Source: Phorcysia thermohydrogeniphila
GTDB taxonomy: Bacteria > Aquificota > Aquificia > Desulfurobacteriales > Desulfurobacteriaceae
DNA length: 64,000 bases
Direction of reading: 5' to 3'
Assembly: GCF_004339575.1 (NCBI RefSeq)
Contig: NZ_SMFV01000004.1
Coordinates: forward strand, 1 to 64,000
Of this stretch, positions 37,380 to 44,949 are shown piece after piece. The position numbers and the translations under genes are program-made. Under the pieces are notes generated by a model. It searched no databases. It worked only from the letters and a program-made list of their open reading frames with translations, and was not told where the DNA came from. How positions within the stretch are numbered: position 1 is the stretch's first letter; each line of letters starts with the position of its first letter.

Positions 37380-37405
37380 GGGGAGGAGGGAGGGGGATAG
37401 GGGGG
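37380..37405 (+). other. G-run tract with quadruplex potential
   Basis: The plus strand carries four or more runs of three to six G within 26 bases (gggg, ggg, ggggg, gggggg) with short A/T spacers. The pattern meets the usual G3+N1-7 rule. It lies on the non-transcribed-like strand of the mnmA leader (the RNA would be C-rich). Only the sequence pattern is shown. Confidence 0.5.
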
Positions 37406-37417
37406 TGTCTACTATTA

Positions 37418-37445
37418 ATAATAGTTCTCATTCTCAAGTTGTCAA
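37418..37445 (-). promoter_or_regulatory. Candidate promoter for the mnmA-atp operon
   Basis: On the minus strand TTGACA (37445-37440) and TATTAT (37423-37418) are 16 bases apart. Transcription would begin near 37411, about 100 bases before mnmA. A 26-base imperfect palindrome (AACAG...CTGTT, 37451-37476) lies just upstream and might be an activator site. Confidence 0.6.
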
Positions 37446-37515
37446 GGGGTAACAGCATCAATATGGTAATACTGTTGTAGAAATTTTTATCACAAAAAGC
37501 GCAAAGCTAAATATA

Positions 37516-37938
37516 TTAAGGAGAACCTTTGAAGGCAAGCCAGTCTCGGAGGAAAATGGCCGCAGCTATATCGTCCACTTCTTCTCTCTTTTTTCCGAGC
37601 TCTCTGCACAAGTTTGTCGCCTCTAAGGTAGAGTAAGACTCATCAACAAAAACAAAGCTTACCTGCCTTCCACTCTCTTTAAGGAACTGCTGAAACTTGG
37701 TGGCGAACTTCTTAATCTTCTCTCCTATCTTTGTATCCCTACCCTCTAAGCTTAACGGAACGCCAACAAGAATGGTATCAACGTCTTTTTCATCAATAAT
37801 CCTTAGGAGCTCCTCAAAGGTCTCCCTGTTACTCTTCCTATGAATAATCTTATAAGGGTACGCTGTAAGCCTTAAGGGGTCTGAAAGGGCTACGCCTATC
37901 CTCTTAAAGCCAACGTCAAGGGCCATTACCCTCTTCAA
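37516..37938 (-). CDS. ruvX: RuvX/YqgF-family RNase H-fold nuclease
   Basis: The 140-residue protein begins RVMALDVGFKRIGVALSDP, the acidic first strand of the YqgF fold, and later has VFVDESYSTLEA and REEVDDIAAAIFLRDWL, with the conserved acidic residues. The family processes pre-16S rRNA in bacteria and was earlier annotated as a Holliday junction resolvase. It is 3 bases downstream of the MoaD-like gene on the same strand. Confidence 0.93.
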   Translation of the reverse strand: MKRVMALDVGFKRIGVALSDPLRLTAYPYKIIHRKSNRETFEELLRIIDEKDVDTILVGVPLSLEGRDTKIGEKIKKFATKFQQFLKESGRQVSFVFVDESYSTLEATNLCRELGKKREEVDDIAAAIFLRDWLAFKGSP

Positions 37939-37941
37939 CTG

Positions 37942-38148
37942 CTACCCCTTTGAAGTGGCAACAACTACTTTTACGCGGTCTCCATCGGATAGTCTCTCAT
38001 CGTCACAGAGGAGTTTACCGTCCTTCACCACGACGGCAGTTTCAGGGTAGATGTCAAGGAGCTCCAGCAGTCTATCAACCCTTATACTCCTTCCCTTTAT
38101 CTCTACCTCCCTTTCCTTTCCATCCATTTCTACTAAAATTCTGCCCAA
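37942..38148 (-). CDS. MoaD/ThiS-like ubiquitin-fold protein
   Basis: The 68-residue protein looks like a beta-grasp sulfur carrier: strands ILVEMDGKEREVEIKG, a short helix VDRLLELLD, then TAVVVKDGKLL and LSDGDRVKVVVATSKG. Working carriers end in Gly-Gly, but this one ends Ser-Lys-Gly with one Gly, so thiocarboxylate chemistry is uncertain unless trimmed or unless a single terminal Gly is enough. It is in an operon with ruvX. Start ATG at 38148. Confidence 0.75.
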   Translation of the reverse strand: MGRILVEMDGKEREVEIKGRSIRVDRLLELLDIYPETAVVVKDGKLLCDDERLSDGDRVKVVVATSKG

Positions 38149-38176
38149 AGCCTACCTCCAGAAGGGGAGTTTAACG

Positions 38177-38497
38177 ATGAAAATATACCTTGACGACTGG
38201 AGAACGCCACCTCCCGGCTACGTGCTGGTTAAGACCGTAAACGAGTTAAAAGAGTTCGTTAAGGAGCACGGAAAGGAAATTGAGGTCCTTGACCTTGATA
38301 ACTACCTTGAAGAGTACTCAGCCTACGGAGGAAACGGTATAGACTTCATAAGGTGGTTAGAGGAAGCAGTTTACACGGGAGAAGTAGAGCTTAACCCTAA
38401 TGTTAAAATTGTATCTCACTCTTCTGACCCTGTAATGGCAGAAAAGATTGAAGAGATTGGAAGAAACATAAAAGCCTTTCTAAGGAGTAAGAGATGA
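38177..38497 (+). CDS. Small receiver-like protein (cyclic-phosphate processing receiver family)
   Basis: The 106-residue protein begins MKIYLDDWRTPPPGYVLVKT, a start typical of the small stand-alone receiver-like family called cREC (cyclic-phosphate processing receiver). The DD pair (6-7) and the second acidic cluster LDLDNY (about 41) resemble phospho-acceptor-type pockets; GNGIDFIRWLEE and VSHSSDP follow. Its molecular role is not established to my knowledge. ATG at 38177 has aagggg upstream. Its stop overlaps the gatC start (ATGA). Confidence 0.7.
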   Translation: MKIYLDDWRTPPPGYVLVKTVNELKEFVKEHGKEIEVLDLDNYLEEYSAYGGNGIDFIRWLEEAVYTGEVELNPNVKIVSHSSDPVMAEKIEEIGRNIKAFLRSKR

Positions 38498-38784
38498 AGC
38501 TAAGCAGGGAAGAGGTAAAGCACATTGCAATGCTTTCAAGGCTTGAGCTAAAAGAGGAGGAGATAGAGAAGTTTCAGGAACAGCTCAGCAAGATTTTGGA
38601 CTTTGTAGAGAAGCTAAACGAGCTGAATACTGAGGGTATTGACCCTAAGTTCCAGATTATCCCTCCCCAGAACGTTCTAAGAGAGGACGTTCCCGGCGTA
38701 AGCTTACCACCAGAGAAAACCTTTAGAAACGCCCCTGAAACGGACGGTAAGTTCTTCATCGTTCCTAAGGTCGTCAAGAAATAA
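38494..38784 (+). CDS. gatC: Asp-tRNA(Asn)/Glu-tRNA(Gln) amidotransferase subunit C
   Basis: GatC (96 residues) wraps GatA and GatB in the amidotransferase that makes Gln-tRNA or Asn-tRNA. The pattern is clear: REEVKHIAMLSRLELKEEEI, then QLSKILDFVEKLNELNTEGI, and the conserved LREDVPG segment. It overlaps the preceding gene and is followed, after a small Cys-rich gene, by gatA. gatB is not in the window. Confidence 0.95.
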   Translation: MKLSREEVKHIAMLSRLELKEEEIEKFQEQLSKILDFVEKLNELNTEGIDPKFQIIPPQNVLREDVPGVSLPPEKTFRNAPETDGKFFIVPKVVKK

Positions 38785-38804
38785 CGCTAAAGGGGGCTTT
38801 AAGA

Positions 38805-39029
38805 ATGGAGTGCAGGAGAGCTGAAAACTTAAAGGACTGTGGCTGTACCTATACAGCATGTTCACGTAGGGGAATATGCTGCCTGTGCATCAGGAACCAT
38901 AGGAATAAAGGAGAGGTTCCGGCGTGTTTCTTCCCCCCTGAGGCAGAGAGAACTTATAACCGTTCTATAGAGTTCTTCATAAAGGTGTGGGCAGAAAAAC
39001 TGGGATACAAACTGGTAAAAGAAGCGTAG
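38805..39029 (+). CDS. Small Cys-rich protein of the DUF6485 type
   Basis: The 74-residue protein has a cysteine cluster [17 protein letters not shown] within its first third, then [20 protein letters not shown] and a helical C-terminus. This matches a small uncharacterised family (DUF6485 as I remember it) found in anaerobes; the Cys pattern suggests metal or Fe-S binding. It lies between gatC and gatA on the same strand with 20- and 10-base gaps, but a link to tRNA amidation is unproved. Confidence 0.7.
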   Translation: MECRRAENLKDCGCTYTACSRRGICCLCIRNHRNKGEVPACFFPPEAERTYNRSIEFFIKVWAEKLGYKLVKEA

Positions 39030-39039
39030 GGAGGAGAAA

Positions 39040-40503
39040 ATGGAGCTTTTAAATAAACCACTGAAAGAACTTAACAGGCTAATAAAGGAGAAAGAGGTTA
39101 AGCCTTCAGAGCTCTTAAAGGAGCTCCTTGACAGGATAGAGGAAACAGAGCCCAAGTTAAACGCCTACATAACTGTATGCGAAGAAGAGGCCGTTAAGAG
39201 GGCAGAGATTGCCGATAGGGAGCTTGAGAAGCTCTCTAAGGATGAAGTGCCGGAGCTCTTTGGAATACCCATTTCAATAAAGGACAACATAAACGTAGAA
39301 AACGTCAGAATGACCTGCGCCTCTAAGATTCTAGAGAACTTCATCTCTCCCTACGATGCAACAGTAGTAAAAAAACTAAGGGAGAAAGGAGCTATCTTTG
39401 CCGGTAAGAACAACCTTGACGAGTTCGCCATGGGCTCTTCAACAGAAACCTCCTACTTTGGCCCTACCAGAAACCCTTGGGACTTAGAAAGAGTCCCCGG
39501 AGGCTCTTCCGGTGGTTCTGCTGCTGCCGTTGCAGCAAGGTCAGCAATCGCCTCCCTTGGCTCTGACACGGGAGGTTCTATAAGACAGCCTGCAGCCCTC
39601 TGCGGAGTGGTCGGCCTAAAGCCCACCTACGGAAGGGTTTCAAGGTTTGGACTAACGGCCTTTGCATCATCCCTTGACCAGATAGGCCCAATCACAAAAA
39701 ATGTTGAGGACGCTGCATACCTTCTCAACGTAATCTCCGGACAGGACGCAAAAGACGCAACGAGCGCAAGAGTGCCAGTTCCCGACTTCCTCGCCGGACT
39801 AAACAACGAGGTAAAAGGCCTAAAGGCCGGACTTCCAAAAGAATACTTTGTAGAGGGAATAGAGCCAGAGGTAAAGGAGAAGGTTCTTGAGGCAGTTAAG
39901 AAGCTTGAAAGCTTAGGAGTTGAAGTAGAAGAGATTTCTCTTCCCCATACTGAGTACGCCGTAGAGACCTACTACATCATCGCCCCTGCAGAGGCCTCAT
40001 CAAACCTTGGAAGGTTTGACGGAGTCAGGTACACATACAGGGCAAAGGACTATAAAGGTCTAGTTGATATGTTCTGCAAGACAAGGGCTGAAGGCTTTGG
40101 CGACGAGGTCAAGAGAAGGATAATGATAGGAACTTACACTTTAAGCGCCGGATACTACGACGCCTACTACCTGAAAGCCCAAAAAGTCAGAACCCTCATC
40201 TATCAGGACTTTGAAAAGGCCTTTGAGAAGGTGGACTTTATAGTGACTCCAACATCACCAACAACGGCCTTTAAACTCGGTGAAAAAACGGCCGACCCGA
40301 TAAAAATGTACCTCTCAGATATCTTTACGATTGCCGTAAACCTTGCAGGCCTACCTGCAATCTCTATCCCATGTGGGTTTGACGGAAAGGGACTCCCTAT
40401 AGGTCTTCAGATAATAGGAAAGGCCTTTGATGAGGCAACGATTCTCAACGTTGCAAACGTCCTTGAGAAGGAGCTGAAGGTAAACAACTTACCGGAACTT
40501 TAG
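39040..40503 (+). CDS. gatA: Asp-tRNA(Asn)/Glu-tRNA(Gln) amidotransferase subunit A
   Basis: GatA (487 residues) is the amidase subunit that releases ammonia from Gln. The Ser-cisSer-Lys triad is visible: [10 protein letters not shown] (Lys about 81), [14 protein letters not shown] (cis-Ser) and [13 protein letters not shown] (nucleophile). TPTSPTTAF and [14 protein letters not shown] near the C-terminus are also typical. The ribosome-binding site is gggaggag. It is followed by tRNA-Sec on the other strand. Confidence 0.97.
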   Translation: MELLNKPLKELNRLIKEKEVKPSELLKELLDRIEETEPKLNAYITVCEEEAVKRAEIADRELEKLSKDEVPELFGIPISIKDNINVENVRMTCASKILENFISPYDATVVKKLREKGAIFAGKNNLDEFAMGSSTETSYFGPTRNPWDLERVPGGSSGGSAAAVAARSAIASLGSDTGGSIRQPAALCGVVGLKPTYGRVSRFGLTAFASSLDQIGPITKNVEDAAYLLNVISGQDAKDATSARVPVPDFLAGLNNEVKGLKAGLPKEYFVEGIEPEVKEKVLEAVKKLESLGVEVEEISLPHTEYAVETYYIIAPAEASSNLGRFDGVRYTYRAKDYKGLVDMFCKTRAEGFGDEVKRRIMIGTYTLSAGYYDAYYLKAQKVRTLIYQDFEKAFEKVDFIVTPTSPTTAFKLGEKTADPIKMYLSDIFTIAVNLAGLPAISIPCGFDGKGLPIGLQIIGKAFDEATILNVANVLEKELKVNNLPEL

Positions 40504-40511
40504 ATTTTAAG

Positions 40512-40606
40512 TGGCGGAGGCGGATGGGAATCGAACCCACCGTCCCGCCCTTGACGGGACCACCGGATTTGAAGTCCGGGGGGGACACCAGCCCCCTTCC
40601 GCCTCC
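40512..40606 (-). tRNA. selC: tRNA-Sec (selenocysteine, anticodon TCA)
   Basis: On the minus strand a 95-base tRNA begins GGAGGCGG and ends CCGCCTCC-GCCA, giving the 8-base acceptor stem typical of tRNA-Sec. The anticodon arm GGACTTCAAATCC has anticodon TCA. A long variable arm (GGTCCCG-tcaag-GGCGGGAC) and T-loop GGTTCGATTCC complete it. It shows that the organism reads UGA as selenocysteine in some genes. Confidence 0.95.
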
Positions 40607-40650
40607 AGAAAATTAGTGCTTTAATAAGTTAGGTAATAGAAAAGAACTTA

Positions 40651-41325
40651 TCAAGTTCCAAGAATCTTCTTCAGCCTGTCCTTAGCCCGTCCCACAAGTC
40701 TTTCACTGTTAGCAAAACACTCCTCAACCTCCTGAACCGTCAAGCCAGCCCCAACTCCAACCTTTATGGCAAAACCTCTGGCTATTAAGTCAGAAGGCGA
40801 GTGAGCATCGGTGTTAATAACGAGGGGAGCTCCCACCTTTTTAGCAAGCCTTACAACGTGGCCGTTTGTAATGTTGTGTCCCTTCCTTGCAGTTACCTCC
40901 AAGAAAACACCGTTTTCCGCAGCAAGCCTTACCTCTTCTTCAGTTATAAGTCCCGGGTGAGCAAGGATGTCAGCTTTTCCTTCTATAGCTGCTCGGTTAG
41001 TTCCGGGAGCAACCGGCTCAACTACCGTCTCACCGTGAACGACGACAATCGTAGCTCCAGCCTCCCTACAGAGAGCAATAAGTTCTGGAATCTTGACAGG
41101 CGGAACGTGTGTAATTTCAACTCCGGGAAGGACGTCTAAGGAGGTATACTCGTTTAGAACCTCCACAGTCTCGTAAAGCCTTTCAAGAACGAATCTGTAG
41201 TTTGAGTAGTCAACGTGGTCGGTAATGGCGATAGCTCTATAGCCGATACTTTCTGCACGCCTTACAAGCTCACTTGGAATTAGAGCTCCATCGCTAAAAA
41301 TCGTGTGGGTGTGAAGGTCTATCAC
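40651..41325 (-). CDS. PHP-domain metal-dependent phosphoesterase
   Basis: The 224-residue PHP protein begins (V)IDLHTHTIFSDGALIPSEL, with the first metal-binding HxH, followed by AIAITDHVDYS, VLPGVEITH, VVHGE, ILAHPGLI and INTDAHSPSD, the four PHP motifs. Substrate cannot be assigned; histidinol-phosphatase-like or nucleotidase activity is possible. The start is GTG at 41325 with ggaggt upstream. The gap to the divergent glycosylase gene is only 33 bases. Confidence 0.87.
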   Translation of the reverse strand: MIDLHTHTIFSDGALIPSELVRRAESIGYRAIAITDHVDYSNYRFVLERLYETVEVLNEYTSLDVLPGVEITHVPPVKIPELIALCREAGATIVVVHGETVVEPVAPGTNRAAIEGKADILAHPGLITEEEVRLAAENGVFLEVTARKGHNITNGHVVRLAKKVGAPLVINTDAHSPSDLIARGFAIKVGVGAGLTVQEVEECFANSERLVGRAKDRLKKILGT

Positions 41326-41358
41326 CTTTAAAACCTCCAGTCTATCTTTTTTAATACC

Positions 41359-42009
41359 ATGCTTAGGGAAGTTTACCAGATACTCTTAGAGAGCTACGGA
41401 GAACAGAACTGGTGGCCAGCAGAGACACCCTTTGAGGTGTGCGTTGGAGTTCTCCTAACTCAGAACACCGCTTGGAGGAACGTTGAAAAGGCTATAAGCA
41501 ACCTGAAAGGTCACAAATTACTCACCCCCGAGGGAATCCTTGAGTGCCAAAAAGAACTTTTAGAAGAGCTAATAAGACCTGCAGGTTTCTACCGCCAGAA
41601 GGCCAAGTACTTGAAAAACTTCTGTAGCTACCTCGTAAGCTCTGGAGGACTTGAAAACCTAAAAAGGAAAAAACTGGAAAACCTAAGAAATGAGCTCCTC
41701 AAGCTAAAAGGTATCGGAAAAGAAACTGCCGATTCCATTTTACTATACGCCCTTGAAAAACCAGTATTTGTAGTTGACGCCTATACAAAACGGCTCTTCT
41801 ATCGTCTTGGAATTTTAAAGACAGAAAAAGAAAACTACGAAAAAGTAAGAAGAATTGTAGAAGCCTCCTTCTCCCGCGAATCAGACAAGTTAAAAATATT
41901 TAAGGAATTTCACGCTTTAATAGTTGAACACTGCAAGGCCACCTGCCGGAAAAAACCTCTGTGCAATAGCTGCTGTCTATTGAAACTCTGTAGGTATGTT
42001 AAAATTTAG
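41359..42009 (+). CDS. HhH-GPD DNA glycosylase, endonuclease III-related (MagIII-like)
   Basis: The 216-residue base-excision protein has QNTAWRNVEKAI near the start, the helix-hairpin-helix LKGIGKETADSILLYALEKP and the catalytic Asp in FVVDAYTKRLF. The Lys used by endonuclease III in GxGxKT is Glu here (GKETAD), as in H. pylori MagIII, so it is probably a monofunctional 3-methyladenine-type glycosylase. A C-terminal Cys cluster (HCKATCRKKPLCNSCC...LC) could hold a 4Fe-4S cluster. No ribosome-binding site precedes the ATG, so the start could be leaderless. Confidence 0.85.
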   Translation: MLREVYQILLESYGEQNWWPAETPFEVCVGVLLTQNTAWRNVEKAISNLKGHKLLTPEGILECQKELLEELIRPAGFYRQKAKYLKNFCSYLVSSGGLENLKRKKLENLRNELLKLKGIGKETADSILLYALEKPVFVVDAYTKRLFYRLGILKTEKENYEKVRRIVEASFSRESDKLKIFKEFHALIVEHCKATCRKKPLCNSCCLLKLCRYVKI

Positions 42010-42039
42010 GTCAAGTCAAAACCGAACACAGGTGAGAGG

Positions 42040-43071
42040 ATGCAAAAACTGAGCTTCCTCAAGTTCCCCACGGCAGGAGCAAACACTCTTTTAATATTTG
42101 TTCTCCTTATTGTCGCCTTCCTACTGTTCATTATGCTTGCTGGCCTTATAAGAGAATACCTAAAAGAGAAAAAGCTAAGGATTTCTTTCTTTAAAGAGGC
42201 TTCCGAAAAAGGACTTACAGAAGAAGAAGCAACAACTCTATGGACATACTCAAGAAAATTTGGCAGAGACCCATTCCTCGCTTTGGAGTTTAAAGCCCCA
42301 TTTGAAAGGGTTGTAGACTTTTACCTTAAAAACGCTCCAAATCCAAAAGAAGAATTAGTTCAGGACATGAGAATGAAACTTGGTTTTGACTATATTCCCT
42401 ACTTCGTTCCTCTAACGAGCACGAAAGACATAGAGCTCTTCCAGACCGCAAAACTCTACATCTCCGACAAGAGACGCTACGAGATAGCCCTCTTTGACAA
42501 GGACGAACGCTATATGTACTGGACACTACTTGAACCGGTTGCAGGAGGTAAAGAGTTAGTAGGAGTTGAGGCGAAAATCACCTTTATAAGAAAGGGAGAC
42601 GGTATATACACCTTCAAGGAAGTCATAGAGAAAACCTCCTACGAGAACGGGAAGCTCATACTTCACATGCCCCACACCTTTGAGCTAACAAGGTACCAGA
42701 GAAGGGAGTACGCAAGAGTTGAGGTAGAGCTTGCTGCGTCGGTAGGAATCTACGACAGGAAGGAAGGTAAAACGAAATGGGTATCGGGAGAAATTGTTGA
42801 CATAAGTGCCGGAGGAGCCAAAGTCTGCATACCTCTTACAGAACTTGATACAGAGCTCTCCGGGATGACCGAAATTATCCTCAGGTTTGAACTCAACGGC
42901 CACCACTTTAACCAGAAGGCAACAGTTGTAAATGTATACCCAAGACGGCATACAACGTGCTACGGCGTAAAGTTTGAGCAAATAATGCCTGAGGAGCAGA
43001 AGATAATCCACGATTTTGTAAAACGCGAACAACAGCGACTCGCCCAGCTTGCCATAAGGAATAAAGGCTAA
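42040..43071 (+). CDS. Membrane-anchored PilZ-domain protein
   Basis: The 343-residue protein has an N-terminal membrane helix (about 15-40, TLLIFVLLIVAFLLFIMLAG), a middle part similar in position to the YcgR N-domain, and a C-terminal PilZ domain with RREYARVEVELAASV and EIVDISAGGAKV, the RxxxR and D/NxSxxG c-di-GMP contacts. It probably lets c-di-GMP tune motility; fliJ follows after 3 bases, so it likely belongs to the flagellar set. ggtgagagg precedes the ATG. Confidence 0.85.
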   Translation: MQKLSFLKFPTAGANTLLIFVLLIVAFLLFIMLAGLIREYLKEKKLRISFFKEASEKGLTEEEATTLWTYSRKFGRDPFLALEFKAPFERVVDFYLKNAPNPKEELVQDMRMKLGFDYIPYFVPLTSTKDIELFQTAKLYISDKRRYEIALFDKDERYMYWTLLEPVAGGKELVGVEAKITFIRKGDGIYTFKEVIEKTSYENGKLILHMPHTFELTRYQRREYARVEVELAASVGIYDRKEGKTKWVSGEIVDISAGGAKVCIPLTELDTELSGMTEIILRFELNGHHFNQKATVVNVYPRRHTTCYGVKFEQIMPEEQKIIHDFVKREQQRLAQLAIRNKG

Positions 43072-43074
43072 ATT

Positions 43075-43482
43075 ATGAGGTTCTTAAGCATTCTGCTTAA
43101 ACTAAGAAAGAGGGAGCTCCGGAAGGAGAAAAAGAGACTATCGCTACTTTTAAGGGAGCTCCACGAACTAGAGGAAGAAAGGAACAGTCTGTTAAAAGCC
43201 CTACAGGAAACTTCTGAGTTTGAGCCACAGGATATAAACTTACTTTCCTTTAAGAACTCTTACCAGCACCACCTACTTGGAAAAATAGCAAACATTGATA
43301 GAGAAATAGCAACACTTCAAGAAACCATAGAACAGCAGAAGGAGAAAGTTGCCCTGATAAACAGTGAGATAAAATTGCTTGAAAAGAGACAGAAATATTT
43401 AAAGCAGGAAGCCGAAAAGAGGGCAGACATACTCCTTGAGAGGTTCATAAATGAGGTTCTTTATCGCCCTGAGCTTGATTAG
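43075..43482 (+). CDS. fliJ: Flagellar export protein FliJ-like
   Basis: The 135-residue protein is a continuous coiled coil (LLKLRKRELRKEKKRLSLLL ... LEKRQKYLKQEAEKRADILL) of FliJ size, a stalk of the flagellar type III export ATPase. FliJ proteins are variable in sequence, so the call rests on length, coiled-coil form and placement beside motE and the flagellar operon. Its end overlaps motE by 32 bases. Confidence 0.72.
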   Translation: MRFLSILLKLRKRELRKEKKRLSLLLRELHELEEERNSLLKALQETSEFEPQDINLLSFKNSYQHHLLGKIANIDREIATLQETIEQQKEKVALINSEIKLLEKRQKYLKQEAEKRADILLERFINEVLYRPELD

Positions 43483-43909
43483 TATTCTGATTCCCTGTTC
43501 CCTGCAGGCACAGGTAGAGGAGAGGGAAGCACGGAAAGAGATTAAGAAACTTGAGAAGCTTAAAGCAGAAGTTGAAGCCCTCTTAGAGGAGAAAAGGAAA
43601 GTTCTCCAAAAAATAAAGGAAGAAAGAGAGAAACTTAAAAAGGAAAGAGAGGCTCTTGAAAAGCTCATTAAGGAAGCAAGAGCCGAAAGGTATAAGAAGC
43701 TTGCAAAAGTCTTTGAGAAAATGGACCCTGAGCTTGCAGGACAGAAGATATCAAAGTTCACAGACCCAAAAGAGGCAGCCTACATCATATACAACATGAA
43801 AGAGCGAAAGGCGGGACAGGTAATGAACTACATAGACCCTGAGATGGTAGATAAGATTGTCAGAATCTTAACAGACATAAAGCTCAAAAGTAGCGAAAGT
43901 TCCCCCTAA
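43451..43909 (+). CDS. motE: MotE-like flagellar chaperone (MgtE N-domain-like)
   Basis: The 152-residue protein has a signal peptide (FFIALSLISILIPCSLQAQ), a long coiled coil (residues 22-90) and a C-terminal domain YKKLAKVFEKMDPELAGQKI...AAYIIYNMKERKAGQVMNYI, the pattern of MotE/MgtE-N-like proteins that help MotC/MotB or motor assembly. It overlaps fliJ and ends 4 bases into the convergent flhB end. Confidence 0.82.
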   Translation: MRFFIALSLISILIPCSLQAQVEEREARKEIKKLEKLKAEVEALLEEKRKVLQKIKEEREKLKKEREALEKLIKEARAERYKKLAKVFEKMDPELAGQKISKFTDPKEAAYIIYNMKERKAGQVMNYIDPEMVDKIVRILTDIKLKSSESSP

Positions 43910-44949
43910 AACATCTTCCTCCGCCTGTAAATCTTTGCCAGAATTTTTGCAACTACCCTGTAGAACTCCTCAGGGATGTAGTCCCCAATCTCGCAACTCT
44001 CATAGAGAGCTCTCGCAAGTTCCGGATTCTCCTCAATATGAACGCCGTGCTCTTGAGCTATCTCCTTTATCTTAAGTGCAACGTGGTCTACTCCTTTAGC
44101 AATAACCTGTGGAGCTTCCATCTTTCCACGCTCGTACTTTAAGGCAACGGCGTAGTGGGTTGGGTTCGTGATAACGACATCAGCCTCTGGAACTTTTGCC
44201 ATCATCCTCTTAAAGGCTATCTCCCTCTGCCTCTTCCTTATGGCCGACTTAATGAGGGGGTGACCTTCGTACTGCTTCCTCTCTTCCTTTATCTCCTCCT
44301 TACTCATCTTTAAGTTCTCCTCGTACTCCCAACGCCTAAAGAGGAAGTCAGCACCGGCAATGGGTATGGAGAGGAGACCAAAGATGAGAAAGAGAAGGAG
44401 GGTAAACTTCACCATCAAGACTACCTGTTCCTGAAAGGAGATAAAGCCAAGGGTAAAGAAACCGGAAAGAAAGTGCTTGGCAGTGAAGTAACCAACAACA
44501 AGGGCAACAAGAAGTTTAAGGGTATTCCTGAAAGTCTCAAAGAGGGTCTTTATGGAAAAGAGTCTCTGAAAGCCTTTTACTGGATTAACGTTATCAAGCT
44601 TTGGTATAAGTGGCTTCAGCGTAAAGATAAAACCAAACTGGACAACGTTCCCAAAGATACCCGTTACAAGTAATACAGTAAAGATGGGAAGGACGAGGAG
44701 TAGAAATATCCACGATAAAGTGAAAACTGCCGAGTCAACGTCGGGCGATAATGCCACTTTAAAGGTATATGAAAAAGCCTTTTGGAGCTCTCCATAGGCG
44801 TAGGGAATGTAAAAGTAAAGGAGTATAGAAACCGCTAAAAGCGAAAAAGCAATAGGGACATCCTGACTCTTTAAAACCTGTCCCTCTTCCCTCGCTTTCT
44901 GACGCCGCCGCGGTGTCGCCTTTTCGGTTTTTGAAGGGTCCTTAGCCAC
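43906..44949 (-). CDS. flhB: Flagellar export protein FlhB
   Basis: FlhB (347 residues) controls the substrate switch of the flagellar export gate. It begins with KTEKATPRRRQKAREEGQV, has four membrane spans, and shows the self-cleavage motif in VVITNPTHYAVALKYE (cut between N and P). C-terminal GDYIPEEFYRVVAKILA is typical. Its start overlaps fliR by 8 bases. It ends the minus-strand flagellar run. Confidence 0.97.
   Translation of the reverse strand: MAKDPSKTEKATPRRRQKAREEGQVLKSQDVPIAFSLLAVSILLYFYIPYAYGELQKAFSYTFKVALSPDVDSAVFTLSWIFLLLVLPIFTVLLVTGIFGNVVQFGFIFTLKPLIPKLDNVNPVKGFQRLFSIKTLFETFRNTLKLLVALVVGYFTAKHFLSGFFTLGFISFQEQVVLMVKFTLLLFLIFGLLSIPIAGADFLFRRWEYEENLKMSKEEIKEERKQYEGHPLIKSAIRKRQREIAFKRMMAKVPEADVVITNPTHYAVALKYERGKMEAPQVIAKGVDHVALKIKEIAQEHGVHIEENPELARALYESCEIGDYIPEEFYRVVAKILAKIYRRRKMF

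Noticed and set aside
40501-40615. Terminator for gatA in the GC-rich inverted repeats
   Set aside because: The repeats are the arms of tRNA-Sec on the minus strand and have no T-run in the gatA direction.
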